This document shows, in pieces, positions 1 through 7,024 of a stretch of DNA of 36,673 bases. The stretch is from positions 1 through 36,673 of the forward strand of contig JABGQT010000110.1 of the NCBI GenBank assembly GCA_018648685.1, read 5' to 3'. The DNA is from Anaerolineae bacterium. Its GTDB lineage: Bacteria > Chloroflexota > Anaerolineae > Anaerolineales > Villigracilaceae. The notes under the pieces were generated by a model that worked only from the letters and a program-made list of their open reading frames with translations, did no database searches and was not told where the DNA came from. The translations under genes and the position numbers were made by a program. Position 1 is the stretch's first letter. The number at the start of each line of letters is the position of its first letter.

Positions 1-15
1 GCTGACTGTGCGACA

Positions 16-141
16 TCAACCGTTTAAGGTGTGCGTTTTCACCGTTTTACGCATCCATGCAATAATACCTGCGATAATTGTGATTGCAATTAAAGGCCAG
101 ATGCAAAAAAATAATACTCCAAAAAATTCAATGAAACCCAT
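16..141 (-). CDS. Small single-pass membrane protein, 41 aa
   Basis: The ORF reads from ATG at 141 to TGA at 16. The product starts MGFIEFFGVLFFCIWPLIAI and is one long hydrophobic helix (about residues 4-29) followed by a basic tail (WMRKTVKTHTLNG), which predicts an N-out, C-in single-pass membrane peptide. A GGAG ribosome-binding site lies 9-12 nt upstream of the ATG. It is the second of two small ORFs behind a TATAAT-like box at 327..332. I do not recognise a family. The role is unknown; a membrane-complex accessory subunit or a membrane-active small protein is possible. Confidence 0.55.
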   Translation of the reverse strand: MGFIEFFGVLFFCIWPLIAITIIAGIIAWMRKTVKTHTLNG

Positions 142-210
142 TTTTTATTACTCCACTATTATTTATTTACTTTCAGATAACCACTGTTAGCATAAGACTG
201 CTCATCTCAA

Positions 211-303
211 TCACGTATCTGAGTTTATCATCATTGTCTCATCCATCAAGCCAGAAAGATCTTTATCTTTTTTATATTCTCTCCAAATACCATTACCACC
301 CAT
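211..303 (-). CDS. Putative small polar protein, 30 aa
   Basis: The ORF runs from ATG at 303 to TGA at 211. It encodes a short charged peptide starting MGGNGIWREYKKDKDLSGLM, with no membrane segment. It begins about 17 nt after the expected start of a transcript from the TATAAT box at 327..332 and precedes the 41-aa membrane ORF on the same strand. There is no clear Shine-Dalgarno sequence, and another short reading frame overlaps it. Coding status is uncertain and no family is recognised. Confidence 0.3.
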   Translation of the reverse strand: MGGNGIWREYKKDKDLSGLMDETMMINSDT

Positions 304-326
304 CTTAATATGAAAATTCTCTTTGG

Positions 327-332
327 ATTATA
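327..332 (-). promoter_or_regulatory. -10 box of a small-ORF transcription unit
   Basis: On the minus strand this is a perfect TATAAT. It lies downstream of the terminator of the preceding operon (381..408), so transcription of the two small ORFs probably starts here. No good TTGACA is visible 16-18 nt upstream. Confidence 0.35.
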
Positions 333-380
333 CATGAAGTCATAAGGGGAACACCTCGCTCGCTCACTACAACATTCATA

Positions 381-408
381 AAAAAGGCGACCAAATGGTC
401 GCCTTTTT
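381..408 (-). terminator. Intrinsic terminator of the hydrolase operon
   Basis: A stem of 13 pairs (AAAAAGGCGACCA / TGGTCGCCTTTTT) with a 2-nt centre starts 6 nt after the stop codon of the gene at 414. A-runs on one side and T-runs on the other make it bidirectional, but the only adjacent gene that needs it is on the minus strand. Confidence 0.85.
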
Positions 409-413
409 CATGT

Positions 414-1271
414 TTAGAGTAATGCCGTGATCTCTTCGATCAATGCATCTGGTTCTTCTTCAGCGAGAAAGTGCCCCGCCCCAGCAAAACGGAGAACCTT
501 CACATCGGGGAAATGCGTCATCCAATGCTTGAGTTCCTTCTCCCAAAAAGCGATGTCTTTCATCCCCCAGGCAATGAGCTTGATCTTACCCTGTAAAAGA
601 TCTCGCTGCGACCAAAGTTCATCCAGCCAATCGGATGCGGCGATAATTTGCTTGGGGAAAACCCAATTCCCTTTTCTTTCTTCGGGCTTGGCAAGGGGCA
701 TCAGAAAATGCTGATGGATATCAGGCGTGAGTTTGCTTTTGTCACCATAGATCGATTTGAGCACTGCACCAGCAAAGAAATGATGCTTGCGAATCAACCA
801 ACGCCCAATCGCGCCGCCGACAAAGCCGCTGAAACCCTGATAATACCAATCGCTTTTGGCTGACCACATCCAGGTGTTGGTGATGATGATATTCTTGATC
901 CGCTCAGGATGTTCGATGACATAAGAAAGCCCAATGGGGCCACCCCAATCGCCGACGAGAAGGGTGATATTTTTAAGGTCGAGCAATTCGAGCAAGTCAT
1001 CAAGGTTTTCAGCATGCTGCTTGGGGAGATAATCCCAATCAGTCGGTTTATCAGACAAGCCAAAGCCAATATGGTCGGGCGCAATACAGCGATGTGTTTT
1101 GGAGAAGTGCTTGATCAATTCTCTAAATTCAAAAGACCAGGAAGGGTTGCCGTGGATCATCACAATTGGCTCGCCTTCACCTTCGTCCACATAGCTCATC
1201 GTGCCCATCGGCAGGGTAAATTCTTTTGGCGTGAAGGGGTATTCCTTTCTATTTATCCAGCTTTTTATCAT
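414..1271 (-). CDS. Alpha/beta hydrolase, haloalkane-dehalogenase-like (paralog 1)
   Basis: This is a 285-aa cytoplasmic alpha/beta-hydrolase. Visible elements are the oxyanion-loop motif HGNPSW (40-45), a nucleophile elbow VGDWGG with Asp108 followed by Trp109, a probable acid Asp239 (GMKDIAF) and His267 (AGAGHF). Asp rather than Ser as nucleophile, plus halide-binding-type Asn42 and Trp109, is the pattern of haloalkane dehalogenases. The acid after strand 7 together with the Asn fits the HLD-III type. It is the last gene of the operon from 4187, and a paralog lies at 2009..2863. The substrate is unknown; dehalogenation, fluoroacetate-like or epoxide chemistry are family possibilities. The fold and nucleophile are secure, the halogen substrate is not. 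Confidence 0.8.
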   Translation of the reverse strand: MIKSWINRKEYPFTPKEFTLPMGTMSYVDEGEGEPIVMIHGNPSWSFEFRELIKHFSKTHRCIAPDHIGFGLSDKPTDWDYLPKQHAENLDDLLELLDLKNITLLVGDWGGPIGLSYVIEHPERIKNIIITNTWMWSAKSDWYYQGFSGFVGGAIGRWLIRKHHFFAGAVLKSIYGDKSKLTPDIHQHFLMPLAKPEERKGNWVFPKQIIAASDWLDELWSQRDLLQGKIKLIAWGMKDIAFWEKELKHWMTHFPDVKVLRFAGAGHFLAEEEPDALIEEITALL

Positions 1272-1297
1272 TTACTTGCTTCCTTTATCAGTGAAGG

Positions 1298-2005
1298 TCA
1301 TTTTATAAAATGAAAATCATGCACCGTGATCGCTATCAATGTGGGATCTGGCAAGGCTTTCCCTTTAGGGGAGCGGGGCGTGACCAATCTCTTTGATGTG
1401 TACAAAATGCCTTCGTTATTGCGAGCGTGCTCCAAGACAACATTGGCGGCTTTGGCTAGATTGCTGATAATCTCGGCGGTGTAGTCGTGCTGGATAAGCC
1501 GACCAGTTTCCTTGTCAAAGCAAAAATGCTGCACAAGGTTGTGCGTAGGAATCTCTTTTGGGAAAATCGCTTCAAAGCAACCAGGTTTATTTTCCTGCCA
1601 AAGAATTTCTTCACGCATCAGCAATGCAGGGAGCGTAAAATAGTTCCAGAAGGCATAATTCGCGAAATAAGCCATGTCCAGATCATCCCAATAGAAGAGT
1701 CTTCTCCCGGCCGGGAAATAAGAGCGAGCATTTTTTCGCTCGCTGATGATCTCGCCGTGCTGATTTTCGAGTCGAACGTCATGTCCATCAAGAACGCCGG
1801 TGATCCCTGCTTCTTTGCCAATCGGAGTCAGCCGAGAGTACGGACGAGCGATATCCATTACGATTTTGGAGTGCTTGAAAAAAGGTCTGCGTTTCAAGGT
1901 AAATGCAAGCCCATGCACGCTGACTTCAGCTTCAATTCTTTTCGATTCTGTCCAAAGTTCCCTGCCGCCATAGGCATCGAGGGCTTTCTGCGCTAGTAAA
2001 TTCAT
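1298..2005 (-). CDS. Uncharacterised protein between the two hydrolases, 235 aa
   Basis: I do not recognise this family with confidence. The protein begins MNLLAQKALDAYGGRELW. That resembles the start of LolA/LppX-like beta-sheet proteins (helix with AYGG, then strands that read out a property of a substrate), but it has no signal peptide. It is rich in beta-prone stretches such as EAEVSVHGLAFTLKRRPFF. It sits 26 nt upstream of hydrolase 1 and starts only 3 nt after the stop of hydrolase 2, so it is translationally coupled inside the operon. A lipid- or hydrophobe-binding role would suit the setting, but that is inference. Confidence 0.65.
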   Translation of the reverse strand: MNLLAQKALDAYGGRELWTESKRIEAEVSVHGLAFTLKRRPFFKHSKIVMDIARPYSRLTPIGKEAGITGVLDGHDVRLENQHGEIISERKNARSYFPAGRRLFYWDDLDMAYFANYAFWNYFTLPALLMREEILWQENKPGCFEAIFPKEIPTHNLVQHFCFDKETGRLIQHDYTAEIISNLAKAANVVLEHARNNEGILYTSKRLVTPRSPKGKALPDPTLIAITVHDFHFIK

Positions 2006-2008
2006 TTT

Positions 2009-2863
2009 TTATTTTTTCAACTCTTTTATCACTTCTTCTGGCGCTTCTTCGGGCGGGTAGTGCCCTATTTGCTCCAGTATCGTCAAGCTATGGTTTTCCA
2101 TCAACTCTGTCCAAACCTTCAGTTCACCTTCTTGAAAAGCGATATCTGAATCGCCCCAAACGATAGCTGTTGGGATATGCTTGACCTTATCCCTCTGCGC
2201 CCACAACGTATCCAGCCAATCGGAGGAACCGATAATCTCACGTGGGAAAACCCAAGTACCTTTTCGCGCGCTCCTTTCAACGTGGGGCATATAATAATGT
2301 TTGCGAACCCACTCAGGCATTTTTTTCTTGGGACCATAGGCTTGTTTTGAGAGAACCTTCCCAATCAGGTTGAAATTATGGGTAAGGAATTTCCCGATTT
2401 TTCCGCCTGCCATACCACTGAAATTTTCAAAATTCTTATTCCCCTTAACCGACCAGAACCAGGTATTACATACGACCAACTTTTTGATCTTCTCAGGATT
2501 TTTAATGGCGTAAGCCATAGCGAACGGTCCACCCCAATCGTTGATGACAAAAGTGATATTCTCAAGATCAAGGCTCTCAAGAAATGCTTCGATTTGCAGT
2601 GCGTAATTCTTAGGCAAATAGTCCCAATCGGCAGGTTTATCTGAAAGTCCAAAGCCGATGTAATCCGGTGCAATACAGCGATGCGTTTTAGACATTTCTT
2701 TAATAATTTCACGATATTCAAAAGACCAGCCCGGATTTCCGTGCATTAAAACAATCGGCTCGCCCTCACCTTCGTCAATATAGTGCATATTGCCAACAGG
2801 TGTTTCAAAAAAATGTGAGTCGAAGGGGTATTCTTCTTTGTTAACCCAGTCAGGTTTAGTCAT
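2009..2863 (-). CDS. Alpha/beta hydrolase, haloalkane-dehalogenase-like (paralog 2)
   Basis: This 284-aa protein is clearly paralogous to the product of 414..1271 along its whole length. It carries HGNPGW (41-46), nucleophile Asp109 in INDWGG followed by Trp110, acid Asp240 (WGDSDIAF) and His268 (IGHYPPEE). All predicted catalytic positions are intact in both copies. The most obvious differences are in the cap region (about 140-200), which sets substrate choice in this family, suggesting duplication followed by specialisation. It lies 44 nt downstream of the TetR gene in the same operon. Confidence 0.8.
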   Translation of the reverse strand: MTKPDWVNKEEYPFDSHFFETPVGNMHYIDEGEGEPIVLMHGNPGWSFEYREIIKEMSKTHRCIAPDYIGFGLSDKPADWDYLPKNYALQIEAFLESLDLENITFVINDWGGPFAMAYAIKNPEKIKKLVVCNTWFWSVKGNKNFENFSGMAGGKIGKFLTHNFNLIGKVLSKQAYGPKKKMPEWVRKHYYMPHVERSARKGTWVFPREIIGSSDWLDTLWAQRDKVKHIPTAIVWGDSDIAFQEGELKVWTELMENHSLTILEQIGHYPPEEAPEEVIKELKK

Positions 2864-2907
2864 AATATATATCTCCTATAAAAACTGATTGATAAGTAAT
2901 AAAAAAA

Positions 2908-3513
2908 TCAGGCAACGAAACCCTCAATTACCTTTTGCAGCATCACGCGGCTGAGAAGCAAGAAATCATCGCGCTCATCCAATAGAATTGTCGTCTGCAA
3001 AGAAGCAATCCCATGCACAGTTGCCCAGCAATGATAGGCAATCGTAGCGGCATCGTAATCATCTTGTGCCACAAATTCTCCCTGCATCAGCCCAAATTCC
3101 ACGATCTGCAACAACGAACGCATTGCAATATCACGCTGCTCGCCAGAAGTCGCTTTCGAAGACTCCATGTTGAACATCAGAAAATATTCTTGCGGATGCA
3201 GCGCCGCATATTCGATATACGCCAAGCCTCCGTTCAAAAGCATCTCTGCCGCGTTGTTCGTAGGCTGGATGCGCATCGCAATAAAGGAATTGAGCCGCTC
3301 AAAAGATGCAGCACGCACAGCATCGATCAGATCGTCTTTGCTATCAAAATACTTATAAAGTGCTCCAGGCGTATAGTCGATCTGGTCTGCCAATGCGCGG
3401 ATAGACAAGCCGTCAACACCTTGCCTAACGATCATTTGGCGCGCATTCTCGAGAATATCGCGACGGGTTTGTTCTTTTCGGCGTTCCTGTGGAGTTGGGT
3501 TCTTCGTCACCAT
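2908..3513 (-). CDS. TetR/AcrR-family transcriptional regulator
   Basis: This 201-aa protein has an N-terminal TetR helix-turn-helix (about residues 12-60: RRDILENARQMIVRQGVDGL, then IRALADQI and GALYKYFDSKDDL). The C-terminal ligand domain includes AYIEYAALHPQEYFLMFNM, seen in TetR regulators with WHG-type domains. The gene overlaps the DUF2461 gene by 7 nt. TetR proteins usually repress their own operon and bind palindromes; the palindrome abutting the promoter -10 at 4228..4244 is the natural candidate. The inducer is probably related to the hydrolase substrates. Confidence 0.88.
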   Translation of the reverse strand: MVTKNPTPQERRKEQTRRDILENARQMIVRQGVDGLSIRALADQIDYTPGALYKYFDSKDDLIDAVRAASFERLNSFIAMRIQPTNNAAEMLLNGGLAYIEYAALHPQEYFLMFNMESSKATSGEQRDIAMRSLLQIVEFGLMQGEFVAQDDYDAATIAYHCWATVHGIASLQTTILLDERDDFLLLSRVMLQKVIEGFVA

Positions 3514-4187
3514 GCCAATCCCAGCGCTTCAGTCAGAAACTGCATCATCGGGCTGGCGGCTTTGCACAGATTCACATAGTGATCCAGAAAGTCATCGCGA
3601 CAGACAAGCGCTTCGCTCAGTTCCACTGAGCCGATAAAATCTTTGCGTTTCAGTTCTTCGATCAGGGGATGGTCAGCGTCAAATCCACGCGGCGGACGTT
3701 TGAGCGATTCTCCCCCAAGTTGAAATGTGTTTCGAAAAGCGTCGTTCTCGATTGCAGCACGCCATGCGTCAGGCTTCTCCACGATGGCTTCACGGATATT
3801 GACAGCAACTTTGCTTTCGGGGTGCCAAATTCCGCAACCTGCGAAGACGCTGCCTGGCTCCAAATGCAGGTAAAAGCCCGGGGCGTGGACATCCTTCCCA
3901 GCTGCATGCCGAAATTGGACAGCCGCCGCCGTTTTATAGGGCGATTTATCCTTGCTAAAACGCACATCCCGGTAAATGCGGAACATCGAGCCACCGGTCG
4001 CTTTGGGAACAGCAATGTAATTCGAACTGATCTCCGGCAAGTGTGCGCCAAAATCTCTGATGAATTGCAATAGAGGGTCTTTGACGTGTTCTTCATAACG
4101 GGTTTTGTTTTCCCGAAACCAGGGGCGGTTGTTATTTTCTTTTAGTTCGCGCAGAAAAGCGAATAAAGCTGGGGAAATAGAAGGCAT
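3507..4187 (-). CDS. DUF2461 (TIGR02453) family protein
   Basis: This 226-aa protein has the hallmarks of DUF2461: an N-terminal FLRELKENNNRPWFRENK block, then GSMFRIYRDVRFSKDKSPYK and a GFYLHLEPGSVFAGCG segment. The molecular function of the family is not known. It is the first gene of the minus-strand operon, and its 3' end overlaps the start of the TetR gene by 7 nt. The start codon at 4187 is 41 nt downstream of the operator palindrome. Its presence with a TetR gene and hydrolases gives no specific clue to activity. Confidence 0.85.
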   Translation of the reverse strand: MPSISPALFAFLRELKENNNRPWFRENKTRYEEHVKDPLLQFIRDFGAHLPEISSNYIAVPKATGGSMFRIYRDVRFSKDKSPYKTAAAVQFRHAAGKDVHAPGFYLHLEPGSVFAGCGIWHPESKVAVNIREAIVEKPDAWRAAIENDAFRNTFQLGGESLKRPPRGFDADHPLIEELKRKDFIGSVELSEALVCRDDFLDHYVNLCKAASPMMQFLTEALGLAW

Positions 4188-4227
4188 TTATCATTCCTTT
4201 TGACAGGGCAGTAAAAGAACCGCACTC

Positions 4228-4273
4228 AGTAAACAGTGTTCACTACTATACACCATAGAGAACTTGTTGTCAA
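4228..4273 (-). promoter_or_regulatory. Sigma70-type promoter with abutting 17-bp palindrome (TetR operator candidate)
   Basis: On the minus strand, TTGACA (4268..4273), a 17-nt spacer and TATAGT (4245..4250) form a near-consensus promoter for the DUF2461-TetR-hydrolase operon. Directly after the -10 comes AGTGAACACTGTTTACT (4228..4244), two 8-bp arms around a central C with one mismatch. A repressor bound there would cover the start point. Binding by the operon's own TetR protein is inference. Confidence 0.8.
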
Positions 4274-4354
4274 ACGCATCTCTATCGACGCAAGATAGCA
4301 GCTGCACTACAATCTTTTTTCTTGTCCTTCCCTCTAATTAATGCTATATTGTTA

Positions 4355-4383
4355 TTGTCTCCTTTCTTTCTAAACAAAATAAT
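4355..4383 (+). promoter_or_regulatory. Candidate promoter placing transcript start at the moaD-like gene
   Basis: TTGTCT (4355..4360), 17 nt, then AATAAT (4378..4383). The expected transcription start falls at about 4390-4394, on the ATG at 4394, which has no Shine-Dalgarno sequence. This would give a leaderless mRNA. Confidence 0.4.
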
Positions 4384-4393
4384 AATCAATGTT

Positions 4394-4750
4394 ATGGCTC
4401 TAATTCGCATCACACTTACCCTATACGGGTCTCTTGCGAAATTTGCAGGTGGAAAATATATAGCCCAGAAAACTGTCGAGCTCGAAGAAGGAGCAACGAT
4501 CCAGGAGCTGATGGACTTTTTTAATATTCCTTACGATCAAAAAAGTTATCTCTTTATTAATAATATCCTTTCTGATATGCCCGGTCTTTCAGCCTCTTTA
4601 GATGAGGCTCTAAGCGATAATGCCCGCGTTGGTATTTTTTCCCTTCAACATATGTATCCCTATCAATACCGAGATGGATTGCCAATGTCTGAAGCGCTCA
4701 CCAAAATTTTAGCAGAGCGTGATGATGGCGTAATGCACAATACTTATTAA
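4394..4750 (+). CDS. MoaD/ThiS-like ubiquitin-fold protein without C-terminal Gly-Gly (first copy)
   Basis: From ATG 4394 the protein is 118 aa. It begins MALIRITLTLYGSLAKFAGG, the first beta-hairpin of MoaD/ThiS proteins (compare MKVKVEVRVFATLRKYLPEL in the copy at 6748), followed by an ATIQELMDFFNIP helix and an ARVGIF final strand. Where MoaD ends in Gly-Gly, this protein continues for about 37 residues and ends HNTY. It therefore cannot be adenylated or thiocarboxylated at a terminal Gly-Gly as it stands. The longer frame from 4322 adds a hydrophobic stretch unlike the family and was not used. It lies 136 nt upstream of the oxidoreductase. A structural or cofactor-handover role is inferred. 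Confidence 0.7.
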   Translation: MALIRITLTLYGSLAKFAGGKYIAQKTVELEEGATIQELMDFFNIPYDQKSYLFINNILSDMPGLSASLDEALSDNARVGIFSLQHMYPYQYRDGLPMSEALTKILAERDDGVMHNTY

Positions 4751-4760
4751 TTTGTTCTGA

Positions 4761-4846
4761 CGGGTTTCTTTAGAAGCCTTTAAAAATAGCTCATAATTTT
4801 TATGGCGCGACCAATGGTCGTTTTAGGTGCTTTAATCTGAAACCCG
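4761..4846 (+). promoter_or_regulatory. Three-way-junction RNA structure in the oxidoreductase leader (candidate riboswitch)
   Basis: CGGGTTTC (4761..4768) pairs perfectly with GAAACCCG (4839..4846). It encloses one hairpin at 4776..4806 (GCC/GGC plus TAAAAAT/ATTTTTA) and a second at 4808..4820 (CGACC-AAT-GGTCG). The 18-nt strand from 4821 to 4838 is left single. The fold ends 40 nt before the ATG at 4887, and an AAGGAG site lies between. The architecture (closing stem, two hairpins, purine-containing junction) resembles small aptamers. It does not match the Moco motif as I know it. A CATAAT at 4792..4797 could instead be a promoter element. Confidence 0.4.
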
Positions 4847-4886
4847 CAGGGAGTGGACTATCAAATCAAAGTAAAAGGAGAGTATT

Positions 4887-6644
4887 ATGGCAAAACAGAT
4901 TTTACGTATCAATATGACCAACCTTAGTGCCACTTATGAGCCTGTTCCAGAAAAATGGGCAAAGTGGGCAGGGCGCGGACTCACCTCCGCTGTTCTTGTT
5001 GACGAAGTAGACCCAACTTGTCATCCGCTGGGGCCGAATAACAAACTTGTCATGGCGCCCGGTTGGGTTTCTGGCAGCCCCGCAGCCCCCAGCAGCGGAC
5101 GAACCTCCTTTGGCGCAAAAAGTCCTCTCACGGGCGGCATTAAAGAAGCCAACTCTGGCGGTCTTTCCAGCCAAAAAATTGCCAAATTGGGTCTCGCCGC
5201 CATTATTCTCGAAGGTATGCCCGCAGATGGCAAATTCTATGAGATTTTTGTCAACAAAGATGGCGTTACTTTTGAAGATGCCGCGCCCTTATTAGGCAAA
5301 GGCATGTACGAAACCGCCGAATTGATGTGGGCAAAATATGACAACAAACCTGCAGTGATCGGCGTTGGTCCCGTTGGCGAGAGAAAACTCTCCAATGCTG
5401 GCATCTCCGTCAATGACCCCGAAAACTCCCCCGGTCGCTATGCTGGTCGCGGCGGTTTGGGCGCAGTCATGGGCGCACGCGGCGTAAAAGTCATGATCGT
5501 GGACGACAAAGGCGGTCCTGGCGTTGAGCTTGCCAACAAAGAACTCTATACAGAAGGGCGCAAAAAAGTTGCCGCCGCAATGGGCGAACACGCCCTCACC
5601 AAAGTAGATGGCGGTCTCTGGGCTTTCGGGACCAATGTTCTCATGAACATCATCAACGAAGCTGGCGGTCTCCCCACGCGCAACTTCAGCGCAGGTCAGT
5701 TTGAAGGCGCAGCAAAGATCTCTGGCGAAGCCGTTTCCGAAAGAATCGAAGCCCGCGGAGGTGTCGGAAAAGTGCACCACGCCTGCCATCCCGGCTGCAT
5801 CATGCAATGCTCCAATATCTACCCGCACGAAGATGGTAGCGAATTTGTCTCTGTACTTGAATATGAAACATGCTGGGCATTAGGCGCAAACTGCGGCATT
5901 GACGATATTGAATATATTGCCCAAGCCACCTGGGAATGCAACGATATCGGCCTCGACACCATCGAAGCTGGCAATACTATTGCGATAGCGATGGATGGTG
6001 GACACCTCGAGTTTGGCGATGTAAAAGGCGCGTTGAAGCTCTTTGATGAGATGCGTGAAGGAACCCCTCTTGGACGAGTGCTTGGTCAGGGTGTGGAAGC
6101 AACGGCAAAGGCCTTCGGCGTTTACCGTGTCCCCACCGTTAAAGGACAATCGATGCCCGCCTATGAACCTCGTGCGATTAAAGGCATCGGTGTGACCTAT
6201 GCAACCACCGTTATGGGTGCAGATCATACCGCTGGCTACACCATCGCCCCCGAAATTGCAGGCGTTGGCGGCAAAGTGGATCCTCTCGACAATACCGACA
6301 AAGGCGATCTTTCGCTCACCTTCCAGGCTGCAACTGCTTTCATTGACAGCACCGGTTATTGTCTCTTCATCGCCTTCCCCATCCTCGACATTCCTGAAGG
6401 CTGGGCTGGCATGGCAGAATCCGTTGCAGGCGTAACCGGCCTCGATATCACCGGAGACAATGTAATCGAGATCGGCAAAGAGATTTTGAAGATGGAACGC
6501 CTCTTCAACGAAGCCGCTGGCTTCACCCCTGCAGACGACCGTCTCCCCGAATTCATGCGCGACGAAGCGCTTCCCCCACACAATGTTAAATGGGATATGG
6601 AAGACAAAGTCCTCGACAAAGTATACGATTGGGTGCACGAATAA
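4887..6644 (+). CDS. aor: Aldehyde:ferredoxin oxidoreductase family tungsten/molybdenum enzyme
   Basis: This 585-aa protein belongs to the AOR family, which binds W or Mo by two pterins next to a [4Fe-4S] cluster and oxidises aldehydes to acids with ferredoxin. Cluster ligands are visible as Cys300-x3-Cys304-x3-Cys308 (ACHPGCIMQC) and Cys492 in the DxxGxC motif (Asp487, Gly490). The spacing between the first two cysteines is x3, whereas classical archaeal AOR has x2. Pterin-binding glycine-rich segments such as GRGLTSAVLVDE and SPGRYAGRGGLGAVMGARGV are present. The start has AAGGAG 7 nt upstream. No ferredoxin-like small subunit is adjacent. Partners are three MoaD-like genes and a PsbP-like gene. 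The exact substrate is unknown. Confidence 0.93.
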   Translation: MAKQILRINMTNLSATYEPVPEKWAKWAGRGLTSAVLVDEVDPTCHPLGPNNKLVMAPGWVSGSPAAPSSGRTSFGAKSPLTGGIKEANSGGLSSQKIAKLGLAAIILEGMPADGKFYEIFVNKDGVTFEDAAPLLGKGMYETAELMWAKYDNKPAVIGVGPVGERKLSNAGISVNDPENSPGRYAGRGGLGAVMGARGVKVMIVDDKGGPGVELANKELYTEGRKKVAAAMGEHALTKVDGGLWAFGTNVLMNIINEAGGLPTRNFSAGQFEGAAKISGEAVSERIEARGGVGKVHHACHPGCIMQCSNIYPHEDGSEFVSVLEYETCWALGANCGIDDIEYIAQATWECNDIGLDTIEAGNTIAIAMDGGHLEFGDVKGALKLFDEMREGTPLGRVLGQGVEATAKAFGVYRVPTVKGQSMPAYEPRAIKGIGVTYATTVMGADHTAGYTIAPEIAGVGGKVDPLDNTDKGDLSLTFQAATAFIDSTGYCLFIAFPILDIPEGWAGMAESVAGVTGLDITGDNVIEIGKEILKMERLFNEAAGFTPADDRLPEFMRDEALPPHNVKWDMEDKVLDKVYDWVHE

Positions 6645-6660
6645 ATCCCTAGAGTAAAAG

Positions 6661-6696
6661 AAGAGGCTTGCGCAATTGCGTGAGCCTCTTTTTGTT
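6661..6696 (+). terminator. Intrinsic terminator after the oxidoreductase
   Basis: AAGAGGCT (6661..6668) pairs with AGCCTCTT (6683..6690) around an inner CGCAATTGCG palindrome, followed by a T-run. It separates the oxidoreductase from the next MoaD-like gene, which therefore needs read-through or its own promoter. Confidence 0.85.
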
Positions 6697-6747
6697 TAAT
6701 GCCGATGGTAGAATTGCAATTGAAAATCATCAATTAAGGATTGAAAA

Positions 6748-6993
6748 TTGAAAGTTAAAGTAGAAGTTAGAGTTTTTGCTACATTAAGAAAATATCTCCC
6801 TGAGTTAGGTATTGGAGAACCAAAGATCGTTGAACTCCCCCAAGGTTCAACCTTTGAAGACTTGCGAGAAATGCTGGGACTGCCCATCGAAGAGATAAAG
6901 ATCATCATGCGAAACGGCATCCAGACCGAAATGGATGAAATCATCGAAGATGGTGATCGCATTGCTTATGCGCCAGCTGTGGCGGGTGGCTAA
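6748..6993 (+). CDS. moaD: MoaD/ThiS-family sulfur carrier with C-terminal Gly-Gly (second copy)
   Basis: This 81-aa ubiquitin-fold protein ends DGDRIAYAPAVAGG. The terminal Gly-Gly is what MoaB/MoeB/ThiF-type enzymes adenylate before thiocarboxylation, and in molybdopterin synthase it delivers sulfur to precursor Z. The start is TTG at 6748: an in-frame stop (TGA 6742) lies just upstream, no ATG fits, and AAGGA sits 7 nt before. It is the only one of the three MoaD-like genes here able to act as a sulfur carrier. Its placement beside a pterin-dependent enzyme suggests service to that cofactor. A ThiS role is less likely but not excluded. Confidence 0.85.
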   Translation: MKVKVEVRVFATLRKYLPELGIGEPKIVELPQGSTFEDLREMLGLPIEEIKIIMRNGIQTEMDEIIEDGDRIAYAPAVAGG

Positions 6994-7024
6994 AAAAAAC
7001 AAAAACTAAAAAACGAGAATTAAA

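Noticed and set aside
8-190. 60-codon plus-strand ORF at the left edge
   Set aside because: It lies opposite the 41-aa minus-strand membrane ORF, has no ribosome-binding site and an unnatural composition; the minus-strand reading is more convincing.
5880-6638. Long antisense ORF (252 codons) opposite the oxidoreductase, and others at 5292..5828 and 4902..5174
   Set aside because: They mirror the codon bias of the AOR gene, lack ribosome-binding sites and resemble no protein family.
4887-6644. Benzoyl-CoA-pathway or formate dehydrogenase function for the tungsten enzyme
   Set aside because: The sequence is AOR family along its full length and no other pathway genes are adjacent.
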